A stretch of DNA of 64,000 bases, taken from positions 868,001-932,000 of the forward strand of contig NZ_QBKQ01000001.1 of the NCBI RefSeq assembly GCF_003054225.1. Direction: 5' to 3'. The notes under the pieces were generated by a model that worked only from the letters and a program-made list of their open reading frames with translations, was not told where the DNA came from and did no database searches. The stretch's first letter is position 1, and every line of letters begins with the position of its first letter. This stretch comes from Christiangramia gaetbulicola. Lineage in GTDB: Bacteria > Bacteroidota > Bacteroidia > Flavobacteriales > Flavobacteriaceae. This document shows, one piece after another, positions 54,036 through 63,063 of this stretch. The translations under genes and the position numbers were made by a program.

Positions 54036-55901
54036 TTATTCTGATGGACTATACCAAATGGGGCTCGTCCAGGCTCGTTCCTGTATGGTCTTGGGAAGAT
54101 CATCCCTTAATGGCCGGTTCAGTTTTATAAGGTCTAAAGTGGACCAGCGCGGAGTGGGAATTTGTAAAACCCTAACGTAATAGAATGCATGTTGTTTAGG
54201 ATCAAAATCTGGATCTTTCCAAACTGTAGAAAGAGCCTCATCCCCAATATCATTGCTATACTTACCGGTTTCCAGGTCTACACTATTTCCAACCTCTGGA
54301 AGTGAACCATTTCCATCCAGTTTTCTATCCCCAGACCAGGCCACATTATATATCTTTTCCTGATTTTTGCCATTGTCAACCCATCCTTTTATTACCTGTA
54401 TTCTGTCCAGGTTAGCACCGTCGGTTTCTTTTAATGCCTGAATAATAAAAACAGGAGCTTTACCTTCTGAATTTACCGAAAGATCACTGCCCATAGGAAC
54501 TCCTTCACTATATGCCGATTCCAGCCAATTATCATTATCCAGAATTTGCTCATTAAAGTCGTAGCCGGCAAAGAAACGTACTTTCATCCTGGGACCTGAA
54601 GTAGCGAAGGTTTCTTTTCTCTGCATGGCCTCAAAAATAGCCTCACGTGTATTAGACGTAGCCCAGATCGCTCCCACGCCTCCGGTGCTGAATTCACGTA
54701 CCTGCTTGGCTGCTTCCTTGCTAACCCCAGGCGGACCATCGATGCGATGCTTAGGATCGTTCTCAAAACCAAATTTACCGGTATAGTTATCTTCTTCGAT
54801 CGATGCGGCGGAATTATGCGTGTCAGAATCCCCAATAAAACCCATTTTAAAAGGATTAATATTTTTAGAATCCTGCAACTCTATACCACGCAACAAAGCG
54901 TCCCGTGCATAACCTCCTTTTTTATTCTTTGGAGGAGTCGCTGTACTTGCCAGCGTATAATCCCAAAGCTCGAAATTAGCGAACTCATCTTTAGGATTCA
55001 GTTGCGGGTGTACTTCAGAGGTTCCTTTGATCTGACTGATCTCATACAATGGCTCATTTCGCATACGGGTTTCAGCATAGGCTTCAGCCAATTCACTGCC
55101 ACCATAGGATTTGGTAACCGGAAACATGAGACCATCACTGGCATTTCCGTTATGAGGAATCGCTAATAATTCATTTCCCTGTGACCTTTGTGAATCCATC
55201 CACTCCCAGAGTTTCTCCGGCACATCAGAATCTATTGCCGAAAATGGTTTAGGAGGTACATTTTCAGTATCAGCGAAAACCACGATTCGGTGGAGGTTTT
55301 GCCAGTCTGGATTAGATGTCCATTCATACCCGGCGAAGGTGGTAAATTTTCCTGGCTCATAATGCTTATCAGCTATATCACAAATTTGTTTCCAGAAATC
55401 CTGCTGGACTTCGGGATCACCTAGGATAGAATCATTTTTACCATTGGAAATCATGTCCAGTATCTGCGTGTAAGCATCAAAGGATTTTTTTGGATCATCC
55501 CCGGTAACATCGGCTGCCAGCGGATGTTTACTAGCCGGATGAGCGGGATCTGCCATTTTGGGTAGGGATCCCATAAACTCTGAATGATCTGATACTACGT
55601 ACCAGTCCAGCGGTTTCTTGATCTTTAAAGGAGTACCATCTCCACCCCCAGGGATCTGCTCGCCTTTGGCCCAGCGATAAGCCCCATCAGGCCCGGAGGC
55701 CGCTCCATTGATATAAGCATCAAAAGACCATTGCGTATGCACATGAAGGTTCCCAAAATAAACATCTTTTGTTGGATTTTCCTGGATCTCAGGTTCATCG
55801 GTTTCTGTAGAAGTTTGGGCGGTATCTTCGGAATCTTTATCAGACTTACAGGAAATGAAAATTATGAGGACAAATACGAAAAAATAAGGTCGCAGCTTCA
55901 T
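54036..55901 (-). CDS. DUF3604 lipoprotein (copy 1)
   Basis: A 621-residue lipoprotein (lipobox FISC, C18) of the uncharacterised DUF3604 family. The start of the domain has PHP-hydrolase-like features: FGNLHVHTQWSFDAY (H53, H55, D61) and VVSDHSEFMGS (D105, H106). Later IPHNGNASDG, GDSDTHNSA and the segment FATSGPRMKVRFF also fit a metal hydrolase active site. The C-terminal third (APVFIIQALKETDGANLDRIQVIKGW, then FYYVRVLQIPTPRWSTLD) is the most conserved part. The reaction is unknown. It faces away from two paralogues across a 141-bp gap. Confidence 0.85.
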   Translation of the reverse strand: MKLRPYFFVFVLIIFISCKSDKDSEDTAQTSTETDEPEIQENPTKDVYFGNLHVHTQWSFDAYINGAASGPDGAYRWAKGEQIPGGGDGTPLKIKKPLDWYVVSDHSEFMGSLPKMADPAHPASKHPLAADVTGDDPKKSFDAYTQILDMISNGKNDSILGDPEVQQDFWKQICDIADKHYEPGKFTTFAGYEWTSNPDWQNLHRIVVFADTENVPPKPFSAIDSDVPEKLWEWMDSQRSQGNELLAIPHNGNASDGLMFPVTKSYGGSELAEAYAETRMRNEPLYEISQIKGTSEVHPQLNPKDEFANFELWDYTLASTATPPKNKKGGYARDALLRGIELQDSKNINPFKMGFIGDSDTHNSAASIEEDNYTGKFGFENDPKHRIDGPPGVSKEAAKQVREFSTGGVGAIWATSNTREAIFEAMQRKETFATSGPRMKVRFFAGYDFNEQILDNDNWLESAYSEGVPMGSDLSVNSEGKAPVFIIQALKETDGANLDRIQVIKGWVDNGKNQEKIYNVAWSGDRKLDGNGSLPEVGNSVDLETGKYSNDIGDEALSTVWKDPDFDPKQHAFYYVRVLQIPTPRWSTLDLIKLNRPLRDDLPKTIQERAWTSPIWYSPSE

Positions 55902-55972
55902 ATTAAAATGTATTAGAAAGTTAACAGAATATCTAATATACTGAAAAACAGTTTTTTATATGCCTTTTTTTG

Positions 55973-55997
55973 TAACTTAATGTTCGCTTTTGCAAAA
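55973..55997 (+). promoter_or_regulatory. Shared upstream element, copy C (with TTTTGCAAAA palindrome)
   Basis: TAACTTAATGTTCGCTTTTG followed by a 10-bp palindrome TTTTGCAAAA (55988-55997), 70 bp before the DUF3604 start at 56043. Close copies lie upstream of the genes at 58080, 60382 and 63429. It may be a promoter or an operator; the spacing does not fit the normal -33/-7 pattern. Confidence 0.45.
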
Positions 55998-56042
55998 ATG
56001 TTTTTGCACAAAATTTCTGTGTAACTAAAAAAACTACCAACT

Positions 56043-57938
56043 ATGAAAAATTTATTCAGGTCGCTTGGGATACTATTAAGCCTTTGCCTTTTCTGGAGCT
56101 GCGGCGATGAAAAAAAGGAAAATGCCGAAAATGAAACTGCTTCCAACAATATGGAAAGCGAGCAGATCGAAAGAAATCCGTTAAAGGAAGCCTACTTTGG
56201 AGACACCCACGTGCATACCGGCTGGTCATTTGATGCCGGCCTTGATGGAGCAACCCTGACTCCAACCGATGCCTATAGATATGCCATAGGTGAAGAAGTC
56301 ACTTCAAATTCTGGAATAAAAACTCAGTTATCTCGTCCTTATGACTGGTTTATGATCACCGATCATTCCGATGGAATGGGAACTATCAATGAAGTGATAG
56401 ATGGAAACCCGGAAATGATGGAAAGCGAAGTGCTGCAAAGGTGGAACGAGGCTTTTGCTTCAGGCAGTGAAGAAGCTGCAGGTGATGCCAAAAGTGAGGT
56501 CATCAACCTGCAGTCTAATGGACAGTTACCAGACCAAATAATGGATCCAAAATGGATGGAAACCGCATGGAATAAAACCATTGATGCGGCAGAGCAATTC
56601 TATCGTCCCGGTGAATTCACCACCTTTACCGCCTATGAGTGGACGGTGAATGCCGGAGGTGGAGATAACCTGCATAGAAATATAATCTATAAAGAAGGTG
56701 GCGACCAGGCTCGTGATATCCTTCCCTTTACAACTTTTGAATCTGAAGACGCTAAGAAACTTTGGGAGTGGATGGCCAATTATGAGGCCAAAACCGGGGA
56801 CAAATTACTGGCCATTCCTCATAATGGTAATATGTCTAACGGCCGGATGTATGAAGAACAACAATTCGATGGTTCCCCTATGACCAAAGAATGGGCTCAA
56901 ATGAGACAGAAATATGAAAGACTTATGGAATTGTTCCAGTATAAAGGGCAGAGTGAAGCTCACCCATTCCTTTCCCCAGAAGATGAATTCGCCGATTATG
57001 AACTCTGGGATCGTGGTAACCTGGTGTTGAAGCCAAAGGAATCAAAGGAAACCTGGAAGTATGAATACTGGCGTGAAGGGCTTAAATCTGGGATGAGGAT
57101 CAAACAGGAACTTGGAGTTAACCCTTTTATGTATGGCTCCAATAGTGCAACAGATACGCATACGGGAATATCATCAGTAGAAGAAGACGAATTCTATGGG
57201 AAGTTTAAAACCGTGGAACCCAGCAATAAGGAAAGATGGAATTTTCCATTAATTTCAGGGAACAACGATGCCTATAAAGGCTGGGAAATGGCGGCTTCTG
57301 GTATTATGGGTGTCTGGGCAGAATCTAATACCCGTGAGGATATCTGGGAAGCCATGTATAGAAGAGAAACTTTTTCCACTACCGGTCCGCGTATGAAGAT
57401 CAGGTTTTTTGGAGGTTTTGACTATACCGAAGAAGATAAAAATGACCTGGCAAAAAATGGATATGATAAAGGTGTAGCCATGGGCGCCATGCTTGGCGCT
57501 GCTCAAAATGATAAAGCGCCAACATTCCTGATCCAGGCGATGAAGGATCCGGAAGGTGCGAACCTGGACAGGGTACAGGTGATCAAAGGCTGGGTAGATG
57601 CAAATGGTGAGACTCAGGAAAAGATCTATCAGGTAGCCTGGTCGGGAGATCGAAAGCTTGATAATAGTGGCAAGCTTCCCGCAGTGGGAAATACAGTAGA
57701 TATGGAAACTGCAGAATATACCAACGATATTGGGGATACTGAATTCACTACCTACTGGACCGATCCCGACTTCGATTCAGCATTACCCGCCTTTTATTAT
57801 GTAAGAGTGTTGGAGATCCCAACACCCCGCTGGACATTATATGATAAAATAAGACATGATCTGGACCTTCCAGATGAAGTTCCCCTGGTACACCAGGAGC
57901 GAGGAGTAAGTTCTCCCATCTGGTATAACCCGGAGTAG
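56043..57938 (+). CDS. DUF3604 lipoprotein (copy 2)
   Basis: A 631-residue lipoprotein (lipobox FWSC, C20) in the same family as the 54036 and 58080 proteins. PHP-like residues are kept: FGDTHVHTGWSFDAGL (H56, H58, D64), MITDHSDGMG, AIPHNGNMSNG, and SATDTHTG. FSTTGPRMKIRFFGGFD and the conserved end FYYVRVLEIPTPRWTLYD and SPIWYNPE are present. The region about 110-180 differs in length and sequence from the other copies, suggesting different substrates. Its 5' end is nearly identical in DNA to that of 58080, so these two are recent duplicates. Confidence 0.85.
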   Translation: MKNLFRSLGILLSLCLFWSCGDEKKENAENETASNNMESEQIERNPLKEAYFGDTHVHTGWSFDAGLDGATLTPTDAYRYAIGEEVTSNSGIKTQLSRPYDWFMITDHSDGMGTINEVIDGNPEMMESEVLQRWNEAFASGSEEAAGDAKSEVINLQSNGQLPDQIMDPKWMETAWNKTIDAAEQFYRPGEFTTFTAYEWTVNAGGGDNLHRNIIYKEGGDQARDILPFTTFESEDAKKLWEWMANYEAKTGDKLLAIPHNGNMSNGRMYEEQQFDGSPMTKEWAQMRQKYERLMELFQYKGQSEAHPFLSPEDEFADYELWDRGNLVLKPKESKETWKYEYWREGLKSGMRIKQELGVNPFMYGSNSATDTHTGISSVEEDEFYGKFKTVEPSNKERWNFPLISGNNDAYKGWEMAASGIMGVWAESNTREDIWEAMYRRETFSTTGPRMKIRFFGGFDYTEEDKNDLAKNGYDKGVAMGAMLGAAQNDKAPTFLIQAMKDPEGANLDRVQVIKGWVDANGETQEKIYQVAWSGDRKLDNSGKLPAVGNTVDMETAEYTNDIGDTEFTTYWTDPDFDSALPAFYYVRVLEIPTPRWTLYDKIRHDLDLPDEVPLVHQERGVSSPIWYNPE

Positions 57939-57956
57939 GAAATGAATAAAATTTTA

Positions 57957-57990
57957 AAAAGCCTGGATTTTAAACCGGGCTTTTATTTTT
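57957..57990 (+). terminator. Terminator between two DUF3604 genes
   Basis: AAAAGCCTGG pairs with CCGGGCTTTT (one T-G pair) around an 8-nt loop, followed by ATTTTTT. It starts 18 bp after the stop, so 56043 and 58080 are separate transcripts. Confidence 0.75.
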
Positions 57991-58016
57991 TAAATAACTG
58001 TAATTCAGATTTTTAG

Positions 58017-58041
58017 TATCTTAATATGCGCTTTTGCAAAA
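58017..58041 (+). promoter_or_regulatory. Shared upstream element, copy D
   Basis: TATCTTAATATGCGCTTTTG followed by the palindrome TTTTGCAAAA (58032-58041), 63 bp before the 58080 start. It aligns with the element at 55973, including the palindrome. Confidence 0.45.
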
Positions 58042-58079
58042 TTATTCCGAGATAAAAGTGTTCAATAAAACTACCAACC

Positions 58080-59975
58080 ATGAAAAATTTTTTGAAGCCA
58101 TTTGGGATACTGTTCAGTCTTTGCCTTTTAGGGAGCTGCGAAGATGAAAAAAAGGAAAATTCAGATGAATTAGCAATCAATAGTAGGGCTGAAACTAAAG
58201 CAGTTGCAGAGAATCCGCTTAAAGAGGTTTATTGGGGAGATACGCACCAGCATACGGGGAACTCATTCGATGTTTACCTGTTTGGTACTCCTAATTCCAC
58301 CCCGGAGATCGCCTATAGGTTCGCCAAAGGGGAAGCGGTGAAAAGCCCTACCACGGGCGAAACCATGCAGTTAAGCAAACCACTGGACTTCCTTGTAGTG
58401 GCAGACCATGCCGAATTACTAGGCTCTATCGCCCTGATGTATGAAAACACCCCTGGAATTTCTGATACCAAATCTGGAAAGGCATTCCTGGAAATTTCTC
58501 CGAACGCAGATGAAGAAGGAATGCAGAAGATCTATGACATTTTGAATTATGCAGCCTTTGACAAGCCAAATGAAGCCAATTTAACCGGTAAAGACCTGAT
58601 CAACGATCTTGGAGGTGAAAAAAGAAAAACAGCCTGGAATAATTACCTGGAAACATCCAAAGCTCACAATGATCCCGGGAAATTCACAACCCTTATTGGC
58701 TGGGAATGGAGCTCAAATAATGGCGGGGCGAACCTTCACCGGATAGTTTTTATGCCCCAGGACGAGGAAGTAGCCAGTAAATTTATACCATATAGCGCCT
58801 TAAGCAGTGATGATCCTGAAGATCTTTGGGATTGGCTCGATGAAACCAGTTCCCGAACAGGAGCCGATTTTGTGGCGATTCCGCATAATCCAAATATCAG
58901 TCTCGGGCTCATGTTCCCTGAGGTTCGTTTGAACGGTGAACCGGTGGACGAAGCTTACGCTCTACAAAGAATGAAGTGGGAACGAGCCGTGGAGATCACC
59001 CAGATCAAAGGAGATTCTGAAACACATCCGGCGCTATCTCCTAATGATGAGTTCGCCGATTTTGAAACCTACGATTTTGCTTTAACCCCCGAGGGTACAA
59101 GGCCAGACCCAACCCTTGCAGATTATGTTAGAACAGGCCTTATGCGCGGCCTGGAACTGGAAAAAAAGCTAGGTACCAATCCATATAAGATTGGACTTAT
59201 TGGTAGTTCAGATTCCCACACAGGAATGAGTGCAATCCAAGAAAATAATTTTGCCGGGAAGGGGCAGCATGATGCCACTCCAGAAAAACGGCCACATCCT
59301 ACAGGGATTGGCTCTTCCAAAGGCTGGGATATGGGTGCAGCCGGATGGGTTGGCGTATGGGCTGAATCCAATACACGTAAAAGTCTGGTCGATGCATTTA
59401 AAAGAAAAGAGGTTTATGCCACCACCGGCCCACGGATCACCTTGCGATTTTTCGGCGGCTTCGAGTATGCTGAAGATGATGTTTCTGGAGAAAATATGGT
59501 TAAAACGGGTTATGATAAAGGAGTACCTATGGGTGGTGATCTTTATAATACTGAAGGAAAGGCTCCGTCTTTTATGATCGCCGCAATGAAGGATCCTGAT
59601 GGAGCCAATCTCGATAGAATTCAGGTGGTTAAAGGTTGGTTGGGAGCCGATGGAAAATCAAAAGAAAAGGTATTTGATGTGGCTCTTTCCGGTGACCGTA
59701 CCGATGGTAGCCAGGCTGTAGGTAACACGGTGGACCTTAAAACAGGAAAGTATACCAACAGCATAGGAGCCAGTGAGCTCTCAACCTTGTGGACCGATCC
59801 AGAATTTGATGCCAAGCAAAGTGCGTTTTATTACGTTAGGGTACTGGAAATTCCAACGCCAAGGTATTCCTTACTGGACGCTATAGAATTGGGGATAGAT
59901 GTGAAGGAAACCAATCATCCTGCCACCATTCAGGAGCGGGTTTACAGTTCCCCTATCTGGTATAACCCGGAATAG
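58080..59975 (+). CDS. DUF3604 lipoprotein (copy 3)
   Basis: A 631-residue lipoprotein (lipobox LGSC, C20). PHP-like motifs: WGDTHQHTGNSFDVYL (H56, H58), VVADHAELLGS, AIPHNPNISLG, GSSDSHTGMSA. The C-terminus (FYYVRVLEIPTPRYSLLD, SPIWYNPE) matches the paralogues. Residues 1-30 copy those of the 56043 protein, but the middle (110-250) is closer to copy 1, for example the aligned LVVADHAELLGSIALM and VVSDHSEFMGSLPKM segments. It has its own upstream element and terminator. Confidence 0.85.
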   Translation: MKNFLKPFGILFSLCLLGSCEDEKKENSDELAINSRAETKAVAENPLKEVYWGDTHQHTGNSFDVYLFGTPNSTPEIAYRFAKGEAVKSPTTGETMQLSKPLDFLVVADHAELLGSIALMYENTPGISDTKSGKAFLEISPNADEEGMQKIYDILNYAAFDKPNEANLTGKDLINDLGGEKRKTAWNNYLETSKAHNDPGKFTTLIGWEWSSNNGGANLHRIVFMPQDEEVASKFIPYSALSSDDPEDLWDWLDETSSRTGADFVAIPHNPNISLGLMFPEVRLNGEPVDEAYALQRMKWERAVEITQIKGDSETHPALSPNDEFADFETYDFALTPEGTRPDPTLADYVRTGLMRGLELEKKLGTNPYKIGLIGSSDSHTGMSAIQENNFAGKGQHDATPEKRPHPTGIGSSKGWDMGAAGWVGVWAESNTRKSLVDAFKRKEVYATTGPRITLRFFGGFEYAEDDVSGENMVKTGYDKGVPMGGDLYNTEGKAPSFMIAAMKDPDGANLDRIQVVKGWLGADGKSKEKVFDVALSGDRTDGSQAVGNTVDLKTGKYTNSIGASELSTLWTDPEFDAKQSAFYYVRVLEIPTPRYSLLDAIELGIDVKETNHPATIQERVYSSPIWYNPE

Positions 59976-59994
59976 AAATCTGTACCAACGATAA

Positions 59995-60026
59995 AAACCT
60001 GCAATTCATAAAATTGCAGGTTTTTT
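59995..60026 (+). terminator. Terminator after the third DUF3604 gene
   Basis: AAACCTGCAATT pairs with AATTGCAGGTTT (12 bp) around a 5-nt loop, then a T-run to 60026. It lies 20 bp after the stop. Confidence 0.85.
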
Positions 60027-60240
60027 ATTTCAAATTGCCGAAAAATGCATTTTCAGCCTATATAATTGACTTTAAATTGTTTAACTTTTAAAATGAACAA
60101 TTGTTAAATATACTGCGTCAAACCCAGTATTTTCGCACAAACGTCTTGTTTACAATAACTTAACGTTGATTCAATGAGTTTTTTTTCTAAATTTAGAAAA
60201 ATCTAATCTAAATAATACCACCAATATAATCTCTACACAA
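60027..60240. other. AT-rich gap between the DUF3604 terminator and the sulfatase leader
   Basis: No protein frame and no hairpin of note apart from the short A/T palindrome CTAAATTTAG near 60187. It should hold the sulfatase promoter. The shared upstream element is at 60156-60171; no exact TAnnTTTG was found. Confidence 0.4.
60156..60171 (+). promoter_or_regulatory. Shared upstream element, copy A (sulfatase 1)
   Basis: TAACTTAACGTTGATT matches TAACTTAATGTT of copy C over the first 12 bases with one change. It lacks the TTTTGCAAAA palindrome, lies 85 bp before the leader hairpin and 226 bp before the sulfatase start. Confidence 0.35.
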
Positions 60241-60381
60241 GATGGCCGTATCCCCACTCGCCATCAGGGTGACTTAACCCCTAATTTCAATGGTATTTAA
60301 AGCCAGGCATAAACGTGTGGCTAAATTGAAAAAGCAGTATTCAAGAGAGATCTTAACTTTTAATAACTAAACTTAGCAATT
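60241..60381 (+). promoter_or_regulatory. Conserved ~140-nt leader of sulfatase 1, possible cis-regulatory RNA
   Basis: The leader begins with a perfect 6-bp hairpin GATGGC/GCCATC (60241-60265) whose 13-nt loop holds TCCCCAC. After exactly 15 nt it reads ACTTAACCC (to 60280). A second small hairpin AGCCA/TGGCT follows (60301-60322), then GAGAGA and TTTTAATAAC ahead of the start codon. The same order, with a conserved loop length and spacing, occurs before sulfatase 2 (63290-63428). It is not a riboswitch class I recognise. Confidence 0.5.
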
Positions 60382-61932
60382 ATGAAAAAAAGCTTCACTA
60401 CAATGTGTCTGTGTCTTTTCCTTAGTGTATGCTTCGCCCAGGAAAAACCGAATATCCTGGTGATATGGGGCGATGATATAGGAACCTGGAACATTAGTCA
60501 CAACAGCCGCGGAATGATGGGATACCACACCCCTAATATCGACAAGATAGCCAGGGAAGGGATCGCATTTACCGATTATTATGCCCAACAGTCCTGTACC
60601 GCAGGGAGAGCGGCCTTTATTGGAGGTAATGTTCCTGTACGCACAGGAATGACCAAAGTAGGCTTGCCCGGTGCAGCTCAGGGGTGGCAGAAAACCGATG
60701 TGACCATGGCTACCGTGCTTAAAAGCCTGGGCTATGCTACGGGACAATTTGGAAAGAATCACCAGGGAGACCTGGATGAACATTTACCAACAATGCATGG
60801 ATTTGACGAGTTTCTTGGTAATCTTTATCACTTAAATGCCGAAGAAGAACCTGAAAATTATGATTATCCAGCAGATATGGTAATGAAAGATGGGCAGACC
60901 TTCAGGGATAAATACGGGCCAAGAGGAGTGATCCATTCCTGGGCAGATGGTAAAGGAGGCCAGCGTATAGAAGATACCGGCCCACTAACCAAAAAACGTA
61001 TGGAAACCATCGACGAGGAAACTTTAAAGGCAGCAAGTGATTTCATTAAAAAACAACATGAAGCCGGGGAACCTTTCTTCGTCTGGTGGAATGGAACACG
61101 TATGCATTTTAGAACCCATGTAAAGGAAGAGCACAGGAATAAAGGCAATGATGAGTATACCGATGGTATGATAGAACACGACATGCATGTTGGGCAATTA
61201 CTAGACCTATTGGATGAATTGGGAATTGCAGATAATACGGTAGTGATGTATTCCACAGATAACGGTCCTCACTATAATACCTGGCCAGATGCCGGAACAA
61301 CACCGTTTAGAGGAGAAAAGAATTCCAACTGGGAGGGAGCTTACAGGGTCCCTACTTTTGTGAAATGGCCCGGAAAATTCCTTAAAGACACAACCCTTAA
61401 CGGCATTGTTTCACATGAAGACTGGCTACCAACCTTTGCCGCCATAGCCGGAGATGCTAATATCAAGGAAAAGATAAAAAATGGAGTGAACCTTAATGGA
61501 AGAAGTTATAAGAATTATATAGATGGCTATAATCAGTTAGATTATCTAAGCGGTAAAAGTGACGAGTCGGCAAGGCATGAATTCTGGTATGTAAATGATG
61601 ATGGCGCCATCGTAGCTGCCCGATATGACGACTGGAAGGTTGTCTTCCTTGAAAATACCGGGGAAAAATTTGGTGTATGGATGGAACCCTGGAGAGAATT
61701 GAGAGTTCCGCTTGTTGAAAACCTGCGCAGGGATCCTTTCGAAAAAGCTCAGCATAATTCTAATACCTATTATGATTGGCTATTAGACAGGGCTTATGTC
61801 TTGGTGCCAATTCAGCAGCTTGCCGGGCAATTTCTTACTACGATGAAGGAATACCCTCCAAGCCAGAAGCCAGGAGCATTTAATTTAAGTGCAATTCAGG
61901 AAACTTTGAACTCCACGGTTAGTGGAAACTAA
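60382..61932 (+). CDS. Exported Cys-type sulfatase (arylsulfatase family)
   Basis: A 516-residue secreted sulfatase (signal peptide about 1-19). Metal-binding acids D31/D32 in WGDDIG; the catalytic cysteine is C72 in SCTAGR (R76), to be turned into formylglycine by an FGE. FGKNHQG, WNGTRMHF, YSTDNGPH and RGEKNSNWEGAYRVPTFVKWPG supply the other expected active-site residues. The motif is CxAxR, a variant of CxPxR. It has no lipobox, so it is periplasmic or released. The HAD lipoprotein begins 50 bp downstream and is likely co-transcribed. The sulfated substrate is unknown. Confidence 0.9.
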   Translation: MKKSFTTMCLCLFLSVCFAQEKPNILVIWGDDIGTWNISHNSRGMMGYHTPNIDKIAREGIAFTDYYAQQSCTAGRAAFIGGNVPVRTGMTKVGLPGAAQGWQKTDVTMATVLKSLGYATGQFGKNHQGDLDEHLPTMHGFDEFLGNLYHLNAEEEPENYDYPADMVMKDGQTFRDKYGPRGVIHSWADGKGGQRIEDTGPLTKKRMETIDEETLKAASDFIKKQHEAGEPFFVWWNGTRMHFRTHVKEEHRNKGNDEYTDGMIEHDMHVGQLLDLLDELGIADNTVVMYSTDNGPHYNTWPDAGTTPFRGEKNSNWEGAYRVPTFVKWPGKFLKDTTLNGIVSHEDWLPTFAAIAGDANIKEKIKNGVNLNGRSYKNYIDGYNQLDYLSGKSDESARHEFWYVNDDGAIVAARYDDWKVVFLENTGEKFGVWMEPWRELRVPLVENLRRDPFEKAQHNSNTYYDWLLDRAYVLVPIQQLAGQFLTTMKEYPPSQKPGAFNLSAIQETLNSTVSGN

Positions 61933-61982
61933 GTGTTAATTACAGAGCGGTCTTTAAATAAGTCCGCCTTTAATTTTTTTCT

Positions 61983-63002
61983 ATGAGCACAAGAACATCA
62001 TACATTCTATACATCTTTTTTAGTTGCCTTTTCTTTTCATGTGGAGAACAGGAAAAAAAGGATGTTGAGAAACCTGTTGCTGCAGAGGAGAAAAAGTCAG
62101 CTCAACTACAAAGCTGGGCAAGTAAACCTCAAAAAGAGATCCTGGATTGGTTGAATAAGGTGACCGATTCCACCTCTTCAGATTTTATCCCGGTTAAGGA
62201 CAGGATCGCGGTATTTGATAATGATGGCACTTTATGGCCGGAGCAGCCCTGGCCAAACCAGTTACAATTTGCCTTCGATTATATCCGGGCAAAGAAGGAC
62301 GATCATCCAGAATGGCAAAAAGATCAATTCTTAAAAGAAATTTCTGAAGGAAATTATAGTGGTTTAAGTAAGGCAGGAGTTCCAGGAGTTTTTAAAGCCG
62401 TGAATGCTTCCCATACAGCTATGAGCGAAAAAGAGTTTTCGGAAGCTGTTCGGAAATGGCTTGACACGGCCACCAACCAGAAATTCAATAAAAAATATGA
62501 TGCCCTGGTATATCAACCCATGCTGGAACTTTTGGAGTTGCTTCGAGAGCATGATTTCAAAACCTTTATCGTAAGTGGTGGGGGTGCAGATTTTATGAGG
62601 GTATTTACCGAAGAAGTTTATGGCATTCCGCCTTACCAGGTAATAGGAAGTTATGGAGAAGTAGATTTTGAAATTAAGGATGGCGAGCCGGTAATAAACA
62701 AGATCGAGGGTGATGTGTACTTCGATGATAAGGAGGCCAAGCCAAAAGCTATCCACAGGTTTATTGGCAAAAGACCAGTATTCGTAGGTGGAAACAGCGA
62801 TGGTGACCAGGCCATGATGGAATATGCCAGCGCTTCAAATTATAACACCATGTGTGTTCTGTTATATCATACAGATGATGATCGGGAATATGCCTATGAT
62901 ACCAAAACGTTGAGCGGGCATTTGGAAACTGCGCTGGAAAAAGCCAAAGAAAAGAATTGGTTAGTTATAAATATGAAAGAAGATTTTCTAAAGATCTTCT
63001 AG
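61983..63002 (+). CDS. HAD-superfamily phosphatase lipoprotein
   Basis: A 339-residue lipoprotein (lipobox FFSC, C20) carrying a HAD hydrolase domain. Motif I is FDNDGTLW with the nucleophile/acid pair (D and D two apart), motif II IVSGGGADFM, and motif IV GGNSDGDQAMM. The fold resembles phosphoserine phosphatase-like HADs. A lipid-anchored, exported HAD is unusual, since most are cytoplasmic. It sits between the two sulfatases and may remove a phosphate from a product or intermediate of the same pathway; the substrate is unknown. Confidence 0.8.
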   Translation: MSTRTSYILYIFFSCLFFSCGEQEKKDVEKPVAAEEKKSAQLQSWASKPQKEILDWLNKVTDSTSSDFIPVKDRIAVFDNDGTLWPEQPWPNQLQFAFDYIRAKKDDHPEWQKDQFLKEISEGNYSGLSKAGVPGVFKAVNASHTAMSEKEFSEAVRKWLDTATNQKFNKKYDALVYQPMLELLELLREHDFKTFIVSGGGADFMRVFTEEVYGIPPYQVIGSYGEVDFEIKDGEPVINKIEGDVYFDDKEAKPKAIHRFIGKRPVFVGGNSDGDQAMMEYASASNYNTMCVLLYHTDDDREYAYDTKTLSGHLETALEKAKEKNWLVINMKEDFLKIF

Positions 63003-63028
63003 ATCGTCCTTAAAAAATTAATTCCAAA

Positions 63029-63063
63029 AATACCGGTAAGTATCATGCTTACCGGTATTTTTT
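63029..63063 (+). terminator. Terminator after the HAD lipoprotein gene
   Basis: AATACCGGTAAG pairs perfectly with CTTACCGGTATT over a 7-nt loop and is followed by six T. It ends the sulfatase 1 - HAD transcript. Confidence 0.9.

Noticed and set aside
53939-54130. 63-codon plus-strand frame between the ZnuA-like gene and DUF3604 copy 1
   Set aside because: It spans repeat units, a terminator and the antisense end of a real gene, so it is an artefact.
60341-60352. TCAAGAGAGATC in the sulfatase 1 leader, reminiscent of the SAM-I riboswitch 5' side
   Set aside because: It lies at the 3' end of the leader, and none of the other SAM-I helices or conserved bases are present.
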